DNA of 38,876 bases from Pseudoalteromonas sp. H71 (GCF_001468485.1 NZ_LODI01000002.1:1-38876); one strand, 5' to 3'; positions 20,252-29,985 are shown, counted from the stretch's first letter. Translations and numbers: made by a program. Notes: generated by a model not told the origin, from the sequence alone.

Positions 20252-20713
20252 TTATTGGCTTAAGCCAAGCTCCATAAACACACTTTGCGGGTTATCTTGA
20301 TAAGAGCCAAAACAACCACAACACTTAAACCCTAAATTTTCATATAATTTAATCGATTCAATTTGTTTAGGGCCGGTTTCTAACCTAATTAATGGGATCT
20401 CTTCTTCACCTGCGTAATGCAAAAGAATTTGCATTATTCTACGAGATAGCCCTTTTCCACGGTAACTTGGGTTTACATAGAGGCGCCTTATTTCTGCGTA
20501 AGATGGCTCCCCTGATTGCATCACAATTGCCCCACAAGCAACAATCCCATCATCGTTTTTTAAACCAATTGCATAAACATTAGGTTTATCAAGCTCACCT
20601 AACGTGAGAGATTGTGCGGTCGCTACTGGGTACAAAGAATTTATAAGTCGGTCGATATCAGCAAAAACATTAATCACATCCTGGTCATTCGGTTTTAAAT
20701 CAACTAACTGCAT
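20252..20713 (-). CDS. GNAT-family N-acetyltransferase
   Basis: A single GNAT domain fills the 153 residues. The acetyl-CoA pyrophosphate loop is RGKGLS within YVNPSYRGKGLSRRIM, preceded by the beta-4 strand YAEIRRLYV and followed by LYENLGFK, a typical GNAT order. The substrate is unknown. The frame is open further upstream, but I chose the ATG at 20713 because a GAGA element lies upstream of it and the domain begins soon after (MQLVDLKPND), while the upstream extension does not look like domain sequence. It appears to be a single-gene unit. Confidence 0.88.
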   Translation of the reverse strand: MQLVDLKPNDQDVINVFADIDRLINSLYPVATAQSLTLGELDKPNVYAIGLKNDDGIVACGAIVMQSGEPSYAEIRRLYVNPSYRGKGLSRRIMQILLHYAGEEEIPLIRLETGPKQIESIKLYENLGFKCCGCFGSYQDNPQSVFMELGLSQ

Positions 20714-20957
20714 TGAGTATCTCAAATTTATATTAATTATATGTTGTGAAACTATACCGAATTGTAACAAATGAACAACCTCTGCGTGTTGTTTTAACAC
20801 AATTACAGGTTTAAATAACTCAGACTCAGTGCTTTCAAATTAAGAACTGATAAAAATACGTATACCTGGCTTTAAACACTTTGTTACGCAAAATAGCTGT
20901 TCAAAACTATTAAGCTATTTATACTAACTTGAGTTGTAAACATTGATTGAGGTTGTT

Positions 20958-21686
20958 GTGCAGATCATACAAGGTATGGAATATTTTTTTTCAGGGTTTA
21001 AATTAATAAGCCAAAAAGGTTTAAAGCGCTTTGTGCTCATTCCGCTTTTAATTAATATTTTATTATTTGGTAGTTCGCTCTTTTTTTTATTTGGCTGGCT
21101 TAGTGAAAGCTTTAGCTACATCAATAATATGCTCCCTGATTGGCTGAGTTGGTTAGAGTGGCTAATGTGGCCGATTGCGGTATTGGTCGTACTATTTAGC
21201 TATAGTCTGGTATTTACAGTAATAACAAACTTTATTGCCGCTCCATTTAATGCACTTTTAAGCGAAAAAGTAGAGTTATACTTAACTGGTCAAAAAATTA
21301 ATGATGACGGCTTTGCCGAGTTAGTTAAAGATGTACCTCGCATGCTTGCCCGCGAATGGACCAAGCTATGCTATTACTTACCACGAGCTATTGGCTTTTT
21401 TATACTGTTATGGATTTTACCGGTAATAGGTCAAATATTATGGGTTTTATTTACGTGTTGGATGTACGCGGTGCAATATGAAGATTACGCGTTTGATAAT
21501 CATAAAATTAGCTTTAATGAGATGAAAAACGACTTAAAGTCTAAGCAAGGGCTTTCATACGGGTTTGGTTTTGCTGTTATGCTGTTAACAGCCATTCCAG
21601 TTGTTAACCTAATTGTTATGCCTGTCGCGGTATGCGGTGCTACGCGTTTGTGGGTAGATAATTACCGCCCTAAGTACCGAAGCTAA
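20958..21686 (+). CDS. cysZ: Sulfate transporter CysZ
   Basis: CysZ is an inner-membrane protein for sulfate uptake feeding cysteine synthesis. The 242 residues show the CysZ pattern throughout: YFFSGFKLISQKGLKRFVLIPLL, WLSWLEWLMWPIAVL, NFIAAPFNALLSEKVE, VPRMLAREWTKLCYYLPRA and NLIVMPVAVCGATRLWVD, with four main hydrophobic regions. I chose the GTG at 20958 because GAGG stands exactly five bases before it; an in-frame TTG at 20943 would add five residues with a poorer site. cysK or other sulfur genes are not adjacent. A terminator shared with rlmM follows. Confidence 0.93.
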   Translation: MQIIQGMEYFFSGFKLISQKGLKRFVLIPLLINILLFGSSLFFLFGWLSESFSYINNMLPDWLSWLEWLMWPIAVLVVLFSYSLVFTVITNFIAAPFNALLSEKVELYLTGQKINDDGFAELVKDVPRMLAREWTKLCYYLPRAIGFFILLWILPVIGQILWVLFTCWMYAVQYEDYAFDNHKISFNEMKNDLKSKQGLSYGFGFAVMLLTAIPVVNLIVMPVAVCGATRLWVDNYRPKYRS

Positions 21687-21726
21687 CTCTTAAATGAAGT
21701 TATTGCCTTAGTAACAGTGTGTATAT

Positions 21727-21752
21727 AAAAATGGGCCTAGTGGCCCACTTTT
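21727..21752. terminator. Bidirectional terminator between cysZ and rlmM
   Basis: TGGGCC (21732-21737) and GGCCCA (21742-21747) form a GC-rich stem with a TAGT loop, flanked by AAAAA on the left and TTTT on the right after one mismatch. It lies between the ends of two convergent genes and can terminate both. Confidence 0.75.
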
Positions 21753-21760
21753 ATCGTTAA

Positions 21761-22846
21761 TCAACTGTATAAGCTTTGAGGGACTTTAGTCACATTTAAA
21801 TGTACCGTGATCTCTTCTCTATCATGGTATAAATGCTTAGCTTGTAATTCGTAGCTAATACCGTACTTAGCGAGCTCTTCTTTTATCATTGCTAAACATT
21901 CATACACACTGTCAAAGCGCTTTTTCATTGGTAACTTAAGATTAAAAATAAGCTCTTTTGCATAGGCATTAACAGCCCAATCAATCATTAGGCTTGTTAC
22001 TTTGGTTGGCTTTTCTACCATGTCACATACAAGCCAAGTAATGTTTCTTTTCTCTGGGCGGTATTTAAAGCCATCTTCTCTAAAGTGCTTAACTTGGCCT
22101 GTTTCCATTAAGTCATCATTCATTGGGCCATTATCTATTGCATTAACAAACATCCCTCTGCGCACTAGCTGATATGTCCAACCACCTGGGCATGCACCTA
22201 AGTCTACACATCGCATACCTGCAGCAACGCGTGTTTCTCTTTGTTGCTCAGGTATAAACACGTTAAACGCTTCATCAAGCTTAAGTGTAGAGCGGCTAGG
22301 CCCGTCACTTGGCATGCGCAAACGTAAAATACCCATAAAATTGGCTGAATTGTTATAGCTGTATGAATAGCCAACATAAGCGGTATTATTTGCCAAAAAT
22401 AACACATGCATAACAGGCCGGTTCGCTTTTGGCTCACGCAACACGGTGTTTTGTTTCTCTAGTGCTTTTTTAAGCGGTGTCGATATTTTTTTACAAAAGG
22501 TAAGTAGTTCTTTTCCTTCGTTTGTATCGGGTGTCTCTACTCGCAGTTCAGAGCATAACGGAAAATCCTTAGCTGCTTGCACAACAGCACCTACACGGTC
22601 TTCCAATGGCATATTTTCTAACAATGTGCCAGCAAACCATTGGCGAGCAAACACCATGTTTTTAAAATCTATTTTTTTGATTATTTCGTCACTATGCTGG
22701 GCTTCAAAACATTCATATATAACGTAACCTGTATTTGGTTTTGCTTTTACATACCCTGCAAACCCCTGCTCCGCAGCATGAAATGTTATTTCAGCAGCTG
22801 CATCGTTTTCAAACCCACTGCGACAATAAATCACAACACTAGACAT
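21761..22846 (-). CDS. rlmM: 23S rRNA (cytidine-2498-2'-O)-methyltransferase RlmM
   Basis: RlmM methylates the ribose of C2498 in 23S rRNA using SAM. The 361 residues comprise an N-terminal THUMP-like domain (~1-170, starting MSSVVIYCRSGFE) and a C-terminal Rossmann methyltransferase with the SAM motif VDLGACPGGWTYQLVRRG and the WLVCDMVEKP catalytic region. Length and motifs match E. coli RlmM (366). The ATG has AAGGG five bases upstream. The order rlmM, DUF423 gene, gcvA is conserved in E. coli apart from the hydrolase gene inserted here. Confidence 0.96.
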   Translation of the reverse strand: MSSVVIYCRSGFENDAAAEITFHAAEQGFAGYVKAKPNTGYVIYECFEAQHSDEIIKKIDFKNMVFARQWFAGTLLENMPLEDRVGAVVQAAKDFPLCSELRVETPDTNEGKELLTFCKKISTPLKKALEKQNTVLREPKANRPVMHVLFLANNTAYVGYSYSYNNSANFMGILRLRMPSDGPSRSTLKLDEAFNVFIPEQQRETRVAAGMRCVDLGACPGGWTYQLVRRGMFVNAIDNGPMNDDLMETGQVKHFREDGFKYRPEKRNITWLVCDMVEKPTKVTSLMIDWAVNAYAKELIFNLKLPMKKRFDSVYECLAMIKEELAKYGISYELQAKHLYHDREEITVHLNVTKVPQSLYS

Positions 22847-22863
22847 AATAACCCTTAAACTTT

Positions 22864-23232
22864 TTAAAACTTAAATCGTGCAACTTGCACTAAAATGATA
22901 ATCCAACCAACAATAAAGCACATTCCACCAAGAGGCGTAATTGGCCCTAGCCATTTCATTCCTGTCAGTGCTAATAAATATAAGCTGCCACTAAACAGCA
23001 ACGTCCCTATTATAAAAAAGTGACCAGCCCAATTTAGGTTAATACCCCACTTTATGAGTAAAGCCACTGCAATTAATGCTAAACCATGCACCATTTGATA
23101 CTCAGCAGCAGTTTTAAACACACCTATCGAATATTCTGATAGACGGTTTTTTAGTCCGTGAGCGGCAAAAGCCCCCAACATAACCGAAAGCATACAAAAT
23201 AAGCTTCCCGTCATTAAAAATAGTTTTGTCAT
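22864..23232 (-). CDS. DUF423 (YgdD-family) membrane protein
   Basis: This 122-residue protein has four transmembrane helices and the DUF423 motifs LGAFAAHGLK and TAAEYQMVHGLAL near the N-terminus, and GPITPLGGMCFIVGW near the C-terminus. The function is unknown; homologues sit beside rlmM and gcvA in E. coli (ygdD). The start overlaps the stop of the upstream hydrolase gene by one base (TAATG), suggesting translational coupling. Confidence 0.93.
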   Translation of the reverse strand: MTKLFLMTGSLFCMLSVMLGAFAAHGLKNRLSEYSIGVFKTAAEYQMVHGLALIAVALLIKWGINLNWAGHFFIIGTLLFSGSLYLLALTGMKWLGPITPLGGMCFIVGWIIILVQVARFKF

Positions 23233-23864
23233 TATTTATCCAATATTTTTTTTATAAACTGTACTGTGCTTGAAGCTGCTATTTGGCGGTTTTCTAATTC
23301 AGTAATTCCACTTTTTTTACGCGGTTTTAATGAGTGATCACCGTCAGTTAGCCATACAAAATTTGGCTGCTTTGGCATAGACAGGGTTTTTAGCTCTTCA
23401 CGCGTACCAAATGTATCTCGCTCACCTTGTAATACTAAAAAAGGACAATTAACATCAGCAAAGTGCTCTGTGCGCAGCTTTTCTGGTTTACCAGGTGGGT
23501 GAAATGGGTAACCAAACGCAATAACCCCTTTAACAGGCTGATTTGTTGTGCATGCGAGCATAGATGCCATTCGCCCGCCCATTGATTTACCGCCAATAAA
23601 CAATGGTAATTTAGACTGAGCATGCGTTAATACTTGCTCGTAGTAAGCAAGTAACTTGGGTGCACGCTCCGGCGGGCGTCGCTTATTAGTTTGTTTGGCA
23701 ATTTGCATATATTCAAAATCAAATAAACCAACATCAACACCTTGATTACTGATCAGTGCAGCCACGTGCTGCATAAAATCAGAATCACTTCCAGCACCAG
23801 CACCATGAGCAAAAATAAACTGTGCAATTGCGGGTTGGCTTTGACTTTTAAACCATTCAATCAT
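23232..23864 (-). CDS. Alpha/beta hydrolase of the Tex30/KANL3-like family
   Basis: The 210 residues form a small alpha/beta hydrolase fold. The nucleophile elbow is GGKSMGG (GxSxG), the oxyanion segment is FAHGAGAGSDSDFM near the N-terminus, the acid is likely Asp in QGERDTFG, and the catalytic His is in DGDHSLKPRK. The substrate is unknown. It begins two bases after the gcvA stop and overlaps the DUF423 gene by one base, so gcvA, this gene and the DUF423 gene look like one transcript, possibly extending to rlmM. Confidence 0.92.
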   Translation of the reverse strand: MIEWFKSQSQPAIAQFIFAHGAGAGSDSDFMQHVAALISNQGVDVGLFDFEYMQIAKQTNKRRPPERAPKLLAYYEQVLTHAQSKLPLFIGGKSMGGRMASMLACTTNQPVKGVIAFGYPFHPPGKPEKLRTEHFADVNCPFLVLQGERDTFGTREELKTLSMPKQPNFVWLTDGDHSLKPRKKSGITELENRQIAASSTVQFIKKILDK

Positions 23865-23866
23865 GA

Positions 23867-24763
23867 TTAATACTCTTGCTCTTGTTCAACCAAACTTAGC
23901 ATCCATTCTTTAAATGACACTATTTTCCCCAGTTCAATTTGTGACTCACGAAGCACCAAATAGTAAGCGTTTTTACTTTCTAGACTATGGCTAAATGGAA
24001 TAACTAATCGTCCTGCATCAATATCTGGTTTAGCTAACACACTATTCCCAATTGCAACGCCTTGGCCATGAACAGCGGCTTGCAGCACCATAGAAGAGTG
24101 GCTAAATATAGGCCCCTGATTTACTTGTACATTACGTACACCTGCAGTTTTCATCCACGTTTTCCAATTTTTACGTGTAGTGTCATGTAATAAGGTGTGC
24201 TGTGCTAAATCACTGGGTTGATCAAGCGGTTTAGGACCACTCAATAACATAGGGCTACACAATGGCACTAAATACTCTGTATGTAGCTTATAAGCTTGCA
24301 CCCCATTCCAGTGGCCGCGCCCATAGTAAATAGCAATATCAACATCATCGCTTAACGAATTTTCGTCTTGGTCTTGTGCTTTTATTCTTACGTCAATTTC
24401 AGGGTGTAATTCATTAAATAAACTTAAACGAGGCACTAACCATTGAATAGCAAAACTAGGGGTTAAACTTACCGTTAATGAGCCTTTAGCCCCTCGCGCA
24501 AGTAACTTTTCAGTGGCATCAATCAATTGCGTAAAAATTTCTTTAATATCTAAAAAATAGCCTTGGCCTTCTTCCGTTAATAATAACGAGCGATTTTTTC
24601 GTAAAAATAGCTTTAAACCTAAATGTTCTTCTAGTGTTTTTATTTGATGACTAACAGCTGCTTGCGTTACATAAAGCTCTTCTGCGGCTTTAGTAAAGCT
24701 TAAATGCCGCGCCGCAGCTTCAAATGCTTTGAGTGCGTTTAATGGGGGGACTCGTCTTGACAT
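23867..24763 (-). CDS. gcvA: LysR-type transcriptional regulator GcvA
   Basis: GcvA regulates the glycine cleavage operon in E. coli. The 298 residues have an N-terminal winged helix-turn-helix (~7-66; PPLNALKAFEAAARHLSFTKAA, VTQAAVSHQIKTLEE) and a periplasmic-binding-like effector domain (~92-295). Identity to E. coli GcvA is high across the whole length, including NRSLLLTEEGQ, the SLTPSFAIQWLVPRLS segment and QGPIFSHSSMVLQAAVHGQGVA. I chose the ATG at 24763, which gives the family N-terminus MSRRVPPLNAL; an in-frame TTG at 24772 adds three residues. The gcv operon itself is not in the window. Confidence 0.94.
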   Translation of the reverse strand: MSRRVPPLNALKAFEAAARHLSFTKAAEELYVTQAAVSHQIKTLEEHLGLKLFLRKNRSLLLTEEGQGYFLDIKEIFTQLIDATEKLLARGAKGSLTVSLTPSFAIQWLVPRLSLFNELHPEIDVRIKAQDQDENSLSDDVDIAIYYGRGHWNGVQAYKLHTEYLVPLCSPMLLSGPKPLDQPSDLAQHTLLHDTTRKNWKTWMKTAGVRNVQVNQGPIFSHSSMVLQAAVHGQGVAIGNSVLAKPDIDAGRLVIPFSHSLESKNAYYLVLRESQIELGKIVSFKEWMLSLVEQEQEY

Positions 24764-24841
24764 AATAACCAAGCTTTGAATTAGTTTTTCTTATGCATGA
24801 ATTATATACCCATGACGAGAAAGAGTATATTTAAGGTGTAA

Positions 24842-24865
24842 AAAAAGCGACTAATGTCGCTTTTT
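24842..24865 (-). terminator. Rho-independent terminator after kdsA
   Basis: AAAAAGCGAC and GTCGCTTTTT form a perfect ten-base stem with a TAAT loop, 17 bases past the kdsA stop. It closes the hemA-to-kdsA block and separates it from gcvA. Confidence 0.88.
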
Positions 24866-24881
24866 ATTATACGGTCACTTT

Positions 24882-25745
<864 letters not shown>

Positions 25746-26998
25746 TTAAGGTGCAACTGCTTGCAACATTAATCCACAAATATAAGCCATGTATGTACCC
25801 ACTCCGTAACCTAATACAGCCAGTAAAACACCGACAGGCGCGAGTGAAGGATGAAATGCTGACGCAACAACAGGCGCAGACGCAGCCCCTCCCACATTAG
25901 CTTGTGAGCCTACTGCCTATAAAAAAGCGGTGCTTTAATTAATTTTGCAACAAGCAACATTAAACCAGCATGTACTAGCATCCAAATAGCGCCCACTAAA
26001 AACAAGCCCGGGTTATCAAAAATAGCGGTTACATTCATATGTAAGCCAATTGAGGCCACTAAAATGTATAAAAAGCTTGAGGCGACTTTAGATGCACCAA
26101 ATGCTTCAATCTGTCTTACTTTAGTAAAAGACAAGCTAATACCAATGGTCGTTGAAATGACAATTAACCAGAAAAACTTACTGGTTAAACTGTACTCTTT
26201 TGCCCACGCATAATTATTAGCGAAAAACGGCCCTAAAAAGTCTGCGCAAAAATGGGCTAAACCAGTAATACCAAATGCAATAGCAAGCAATGTCATGTAG
26301 TCATTCAGTGTTGGCATGCGCGCATGCTCTGCATGGTATTTTTCAACACGCTGCTTTAAATCTTCAATGGCGCTGGTGTCTGCTCCCGTAGCAGCATCAA
26401 TTTTCTTGTGGTTAGCTGCCATTAGTAACAAAACTGCCATCCAAATATTAGCCACTATTACATCAACGGTGACCATTACTGAAAAAATATCGCCACCAAC
26501 CTCAAACATTTCTTTCATTGAGGCTTGGTTTGCCCCACCGCCAATCCAGCTTCCAGCTACGGTTGTCATACCGCGCCATACGGCATCTGGCCCATGCCCA
26601 CCTACAATTGTGGGGTCTACCGCGCTCACAACTAAAATTGCGAGGGGTCCGCCGATAACAATACCGAGCGTTCCGACTAAAAACATAATAAGCGCTTTAG
26701 GCCCTAAGTTTAAAATTGCTTTTAAATCAATGCTAATAGTTAACAGTATTAAGCAGGCCGGTAATAAATAACGCGAAGCCACGTAATACACATTCGATTT
26801 ATTGCCATCAACAATACCAAACGTATTAAGCAAAGAAGGTAAAAAGTAGCAAAGTAATAAAGCCGGTACATATTTATAGAACGTTTTTAATGCTGGGCGC
26901 TCGCTGTTTGAGGTTTTAAATATAAACCCCAAAATAACGGCGAGTAAACCAAGCACAACTGCATCATTAGTGATTAATGCGCTTTGTGTTTCAACCAT
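25746..26998 (-). pseudogene. DUF819-family membrane protein gene disrupted by a frameshift near its 3' end
   Basis: The 5' part (26998 to 25910, 362 codons) encodes a ten-or-so-helix membrane protein with typical DUF819 segments (GSWIGGGANQASMKE, VTVDVIVANIWMA). It ends abruptly with ...PLFYRQ and TAG. The expected continuation, AVGSQANVGGAASAP to the end GYGVGT...LMLQAVAP, is present in another frame from 25916 to 25746, ending nine bases before kdsA. In that frame a TAG (25917-25919) stands directly before the GCA codon, so a single base change in the T-run alone would not restore the protein. The gene is therefore damaged by at least a net one-base shift plus a local change, or the sequence has errors there. 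The start has AGGGAA upstream. DUF819 function is not established; a transporter role is suspected. Confidence 0.85.
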
Positions 26999-27012
26999 GG
27001 TATTCCCTAATA

Positions 27013-27840
27013 TTAATGGTGAGTTTTATTATTATCTTCTAATTCTTCAATTTGGTGCTGGATGATTTCTATTGCTGGATCATCTGGGCATTCATCTACA
27101 AAAAATTGTAGATCATCTCGGGCCATTTTAGGGCAATCGAGCTGATTTAATAAATATCCTCTGTCACGTCTTTCGTAAGGGTCGTCGCCAATTAATTCCA
27201 TTAACATTTCAACGCATGTTAATGCATGGCCAAATTTGTTCTCGCTGATGAATGACCACTTTTGTTGTGCTAAGAAAAGCTTATAAACTTCATCGTCAAA
27301 AATAAGTTCCAATGGCTCTTGTTCTTGCCCGTCTGCTTCATCAGCATTTTCAGGAATAATATACCAGCTTTGTTGGCCGCTACTTGGCTCAACCAAATAG
27401 CCTTCTTCATCGCTCATAGCAATATGTACACCTATATCGCCTTGATTTAGGCTCATACTGGCGTCTAGCTTAGCCTGCTGTAAAAAATGACAAAGTAAAA
27501 TTGCCAGAGTGGTTGGCGAGCCGCTACGCATAGTTAAGGTGTAACTTAAGCTATTTAGTTTATGCTCAGGTACTTTTAAACTCGAAGCGCTAAATAGCCA
27601 TGCACTGTAAAAAGTGTCTAGTAACTTATCTAAGCGTTCATGAGAGTCGGGTACAGCAATACATAATGCATTAATTTGTTTTTCAAAATCAGCAAGAACA
27701 TCTAAAGCGGCTGTTAAGTCTAGTTGAGGATCCCATTTCGATTCAGCCTTAATGCAGCGATAAATTGCCGCAGGGGTAAAGTCATCGTAAGCATCATCAA
27801 TATAAGAGTCATCGTGTTCATCAAACCCAAAAGTGGTCAT
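27013..27840 (-). CDS. sirB1: SirB1 family transglutaminase-like/TPR protein
   Basis: The 275 residues match the SirB1 family: a transglutaminase-like fold region (~85-165, with LNSLSYTLTMRSGSPTTLAILLC-type core and YLVEPSSGQQ) followed by a TPR-like C-terminal part (~210-265; GYLLNQLDCPKMARDDL). In E. coli the homologue ychA lies between prmC and kdsA, as here. Its biochemical role is unclear; the name comes from Salmonella invasion gene regulation. The start at ATG 27840 is preceded by an in-frame TTG; no clear ribosome binding site is seen. The gene is rich in acidic residues and lacks a signal peptide. Confidence 0.9.
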   Translation of the reverse strand: MTTFGFDEHDDSYIDDAYDDFTPAAIYRCIKAESKWDPQLDLTAALDVLADFEKQINALCIAVPDSHERLDKLLDTFYSAWLFSASSLKVPEHKLNSLSYTLTMRSGSPTTLAILLCHFLQQAKLDASMSLNQGDIGVHIAMSDEEGYLVEPSSGQQSWYIIPENADEADGQEQEPLELIFDDEVYKLFLAQQKWSFISENKFGHALTCVEMLMELIGDDPYERRDRGYLLNQLDCPKMARDDLQFFVDECPDDPAIEIIQHQIEELEDNNKTHH

Positions 27841-27943
27841 CAATACTGCAACATTTCTAGAAAACGAACGCGTAGTTTACCTAATTCTACCAATATATTC
27901 CAATAACGAAATCTACTTGATGAAATCAATGGAGGAGGATATT

Positions 27944-27968
27944 CGAGCCTCAAAGATACTGAAGCTCG
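27944..27968 (-). other. Hairpin in the sirB2-sirB1 gap
   Basis: On the minus-strand RNA, CGAGCUUCA pairs with UGAGGCUCG over nine positions including one G-U pair, with a seven-base loop. On the plus strand the same position is a C-A mismatch, which favours a role in minus-strand RNA. No T-run follows. It lies about 100 bases before sirB1 and could affect stability or partial termination. Confidence 0.4.
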
Positions 27969-27985
27969 GTAAATTTATTTTAGGT

Positions 27986-28360
27986 TTAAAGTAACAATGC
28001 TGACTTAGCTGTTGCCAAGTAACCAATAGCTAAAATAACAAACGTATTTACAGTAAGGTACGATATTTTAGCCAAAAAGTTAGTTTGTTTTGCACTAATA
28101 ACACCGATGGCAATATACGCGATAACCAATATAATTTTTTCTAGTAGCCAAAATTGCTCAAATGGATTAATTTTACCCATGAACATCAGTGTAAATGCAG
28201 AGATCAAAAGTAGCGTATCTATACCGTGACTGCCAATAAATACTATTTTGTTCCGAGCTAGCTTACCACTTCCAATTCTCGAAAAAGATCGAATATAAAA
28301 TAAAACGACACTCAGTACGGCTATCGCCATGTGTGAGTGTTTTACTGCTAAATAATCCAT
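27986..28360 (-). CDS. sirB2: SirB2 family membrane protein
   Basis: This 124-residue protein has four transmembrane helices and the SirB2 pattern: HSHMAIAVLSVVLFYIRS near the start, IGSHGIDTLLLISAFTLM, and the SAKQTNFLAKI segment. In E. coli the homologue (ychQ) follows prmC directly; here a response-regulator gene lies between. The function is unknown. It starts 26 bases after the stop of the HD-GYP gene and is probably on the same transcript. Confidence 0.9.
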   Translation of the reverse strand: MDYLAVKHSHMAIAVLSVVLFYIRSFSRIGSGKLARNKIVFIGSHGIDTLLLISAFTLMFMGKINPFEQFWLLEKIILVIAYIAIGVISAKQTNFLAKISYLTVNTFVILAIGYLATAKSALLL

Positions 28361-28386
28361 ATGCCTCTATTCTTCTAGTTATAAAG

Positions 28387-29928
28387 TTAATCGGGGTAAC
28401 GTTTAATAATTGTTTCAAGTTCATTGAGGTTTTCGTTAAAAACGTCAACTAATTTTGGCTCAAAGTGCGAGCCTTTTTGCGAGTTTATTTCTTCTACTAC
28501 GCGTTCAAGTGTCCATGAGTCTTTGTAACAACGCTTATGCCTTAATGCGTCGTACACATCAGCCAATGCTACAATACGACCAAATATGTTAATTCGGCTT
28601 CCCTGTAAGCCTTGAGGGTAGCCTGTGCCATCCCACTTTTCATGATGTTCTTTGGCTATGGTAGCCCCTGCACTCACAATTTCGTGAGCAGACCCTTTTA
28701 AAATCCCGTACCCTTTGTCTGTGTGAGTTTTCATTACTTCCCATTCGGGGGCATCAAGCTTTGCAGGTTTATTTAAAACCGAATCGGGTATACCTACTTT
28801 ACCTACATCATGCAAGGGCGCAGCCAATCTAATTAAGTCGGCTTGTTGTTTTGATAACCCATAGCCAATAGCAAGTGCGTGGCAAATATGTGCAACACGT
28901 TTTACATGATTACCTGTTTCAGTAGAGCGTTGCTCAACCGCCTCACTTAATCTGTAAACAAGTTCTTGCTGGGTGGCTTCTATTTCGCATTGTAGCTGAA
29001 CATTTTCAAACGCTAATTGCACATTTTGGGCAAAAATTTCAACTAAGTTTCGTTGTGTATCTGTCAAAGCATTTGGAATGCCAGTAATGAACAACATCGA
29101 ACTATGGTTATATTCACTGCTGCAATAAGCAAATAAATAATTGTCTTTGTAGATAATAGTCTGATTAGCTAAAGCTTCTTGGCATGCACTTAGTTGTTCT
29201 GCGTGAAGAACCTCTTCTAAGTTCTTACCTTCGCTTTTTTCAAATTCACCGGTACCTGAGCAAATAATCATTTTATTATTTTGAGATGCCGGGTTTTGTG
29301 CCACAAGCGTTGTGGCATACATAGCTTGATCTGAAATGCCCAGTAAAGATGTAAGTTGCTGCATTACACCTTCAATAAAATGCTCAATTGAATGCGCAGA
29401 AAATATATTACGCGAAGCGGTTATTATTTTTTCAAGACCAATTCGCGACTGCTCTATTGAAATAATGTCGCGGTAAGAACGAAGGCTTGACATAATCACA
29501 GTAAATAGCTTTTGTGCTGTCAACTCGGTTTTCGATTTGTAATCGTTAATATCATAATTAACAATAACTTGGCGTTCTGGTGCCTGGCCAGGTTGGCCGG
29601 TACGTAAAATAATACGAATGTGGTTATTTTTTGCGGTTTCACGAATATATTTTACAACTTGTAAACCTGCATCGTCCGTTTCCATGACAACATCAAGTAG
29701 TACGATTGCAGCATCCTTGTGCTCATCGATTAGTTTTTTAGCTTCTACGCCTGAATAGGCACTTATAAATTCTAGACGTTTATTTTGAAACTCAAAATCA
29801 CTCAATGCTAATTTTGTAACTGCATGAACTTCAGGTTCGTCATCAACGATTAATACTTTCCAGGTGCCCAAATCGGTATTGTCTACTGGTACTTCTGGCT
29901 CATCTGAAAATAAAAAGTCACCCATCAT
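28387..29928 (-). CDS. Response regulator with DUF3369 and HD-GYP phosphodiesterase domains
   Basis: The 513 residues carry a receiver domain (~22-145) with Asp29-Asp30, phospho-acceptor Asp79 (LLDVVM) and Lys131; a DUF3369 GAF-like domain (~160-310); and a C-terminal HD-GYP domain (~325-510) with the HD pair at 373-374 (LHDVGKVGIPD) and HHEKWDGTGYP at 428-438. The catalytic residues are all present, so it should hydrolyse cyclic-di-GMP under control of phosphorylation. No partner kinase is encoded nearby. The start has AGGAA nine bases upstream. It sits between prmC and sirB2, a place where E. coli has no gene, which suggests lineage-specific insertion. Confidence 0.95.
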   Translation of the reverse strand: MMGDFLFSDEPEVPVDNTDLGTWKVLIVDDEPEVHAVTKLALSDFEFQNKRLEFISAYSGVEAKKLIDEHKDAAIVLLDVVMETDDAGLQVVKYIRETAKNNHIRIILRTGQPGQAPERQVIVNYDINDYKSKTELTAQKLFTVIMSSLRSYRDIISIEQSRIGLEKIITASRNIFSAHSIEHFIEGVMQQLTSLLGISDQAMYATTLVAQNPASQNNKMIICSGTGEFEKSEGKNLEEVLHAEQLSACQEALANQTIIYKDNYLFAYCSSEYNHSSMLFITGIPNALTDTQRNLVEIFAQNVQLAFENVQLQCEIEATQQELVYRLSEAVEQRSTETGNHVKRVAHICHALAIGYGLSKQQADLIRLAAPLHDVGKVGIPDSVLNKPAKLDAPEWEVMKTHTDKGYGILKGSAHEIVSAGATIAKEHHEKWDGTGYPQGLQGSRINIFGRIVALADVYDALRHKRCYKDSWTLERVVEEINSQKGSHFEPKLVDVFNENLNELETIIKRYPD

Positions 29929-29985
29929 AATTAGAAATTCCTACATGACACATTTAACACACGGATGCAGTAATAATTAAACTTA

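Noticed and set aside
25905..25925. Programmed -1 frameshifting at the T6A run in the DUF819 gene
   Set aside because: TTTTTTA resembles a known slippery heptamer, but it is not in the right phase, and slipping by -1 there leads straight into TAG; no stimulatory structure was seen. A mutation or error explains it better.
26316..26771. 151-codon open frame opposite the DUF819 gene
   Set aside because: Antisense to a recognisable membrane protein gene, without a ribosome binding site or family resemblance.
27920..27994. 24-codon plus-strand open frame in the sirB2-sirB1 gap
   Set aside because: No ribosome binding site before its ATG, no recognisable product, and it runs into the antisense of sirB2; chance is likely.
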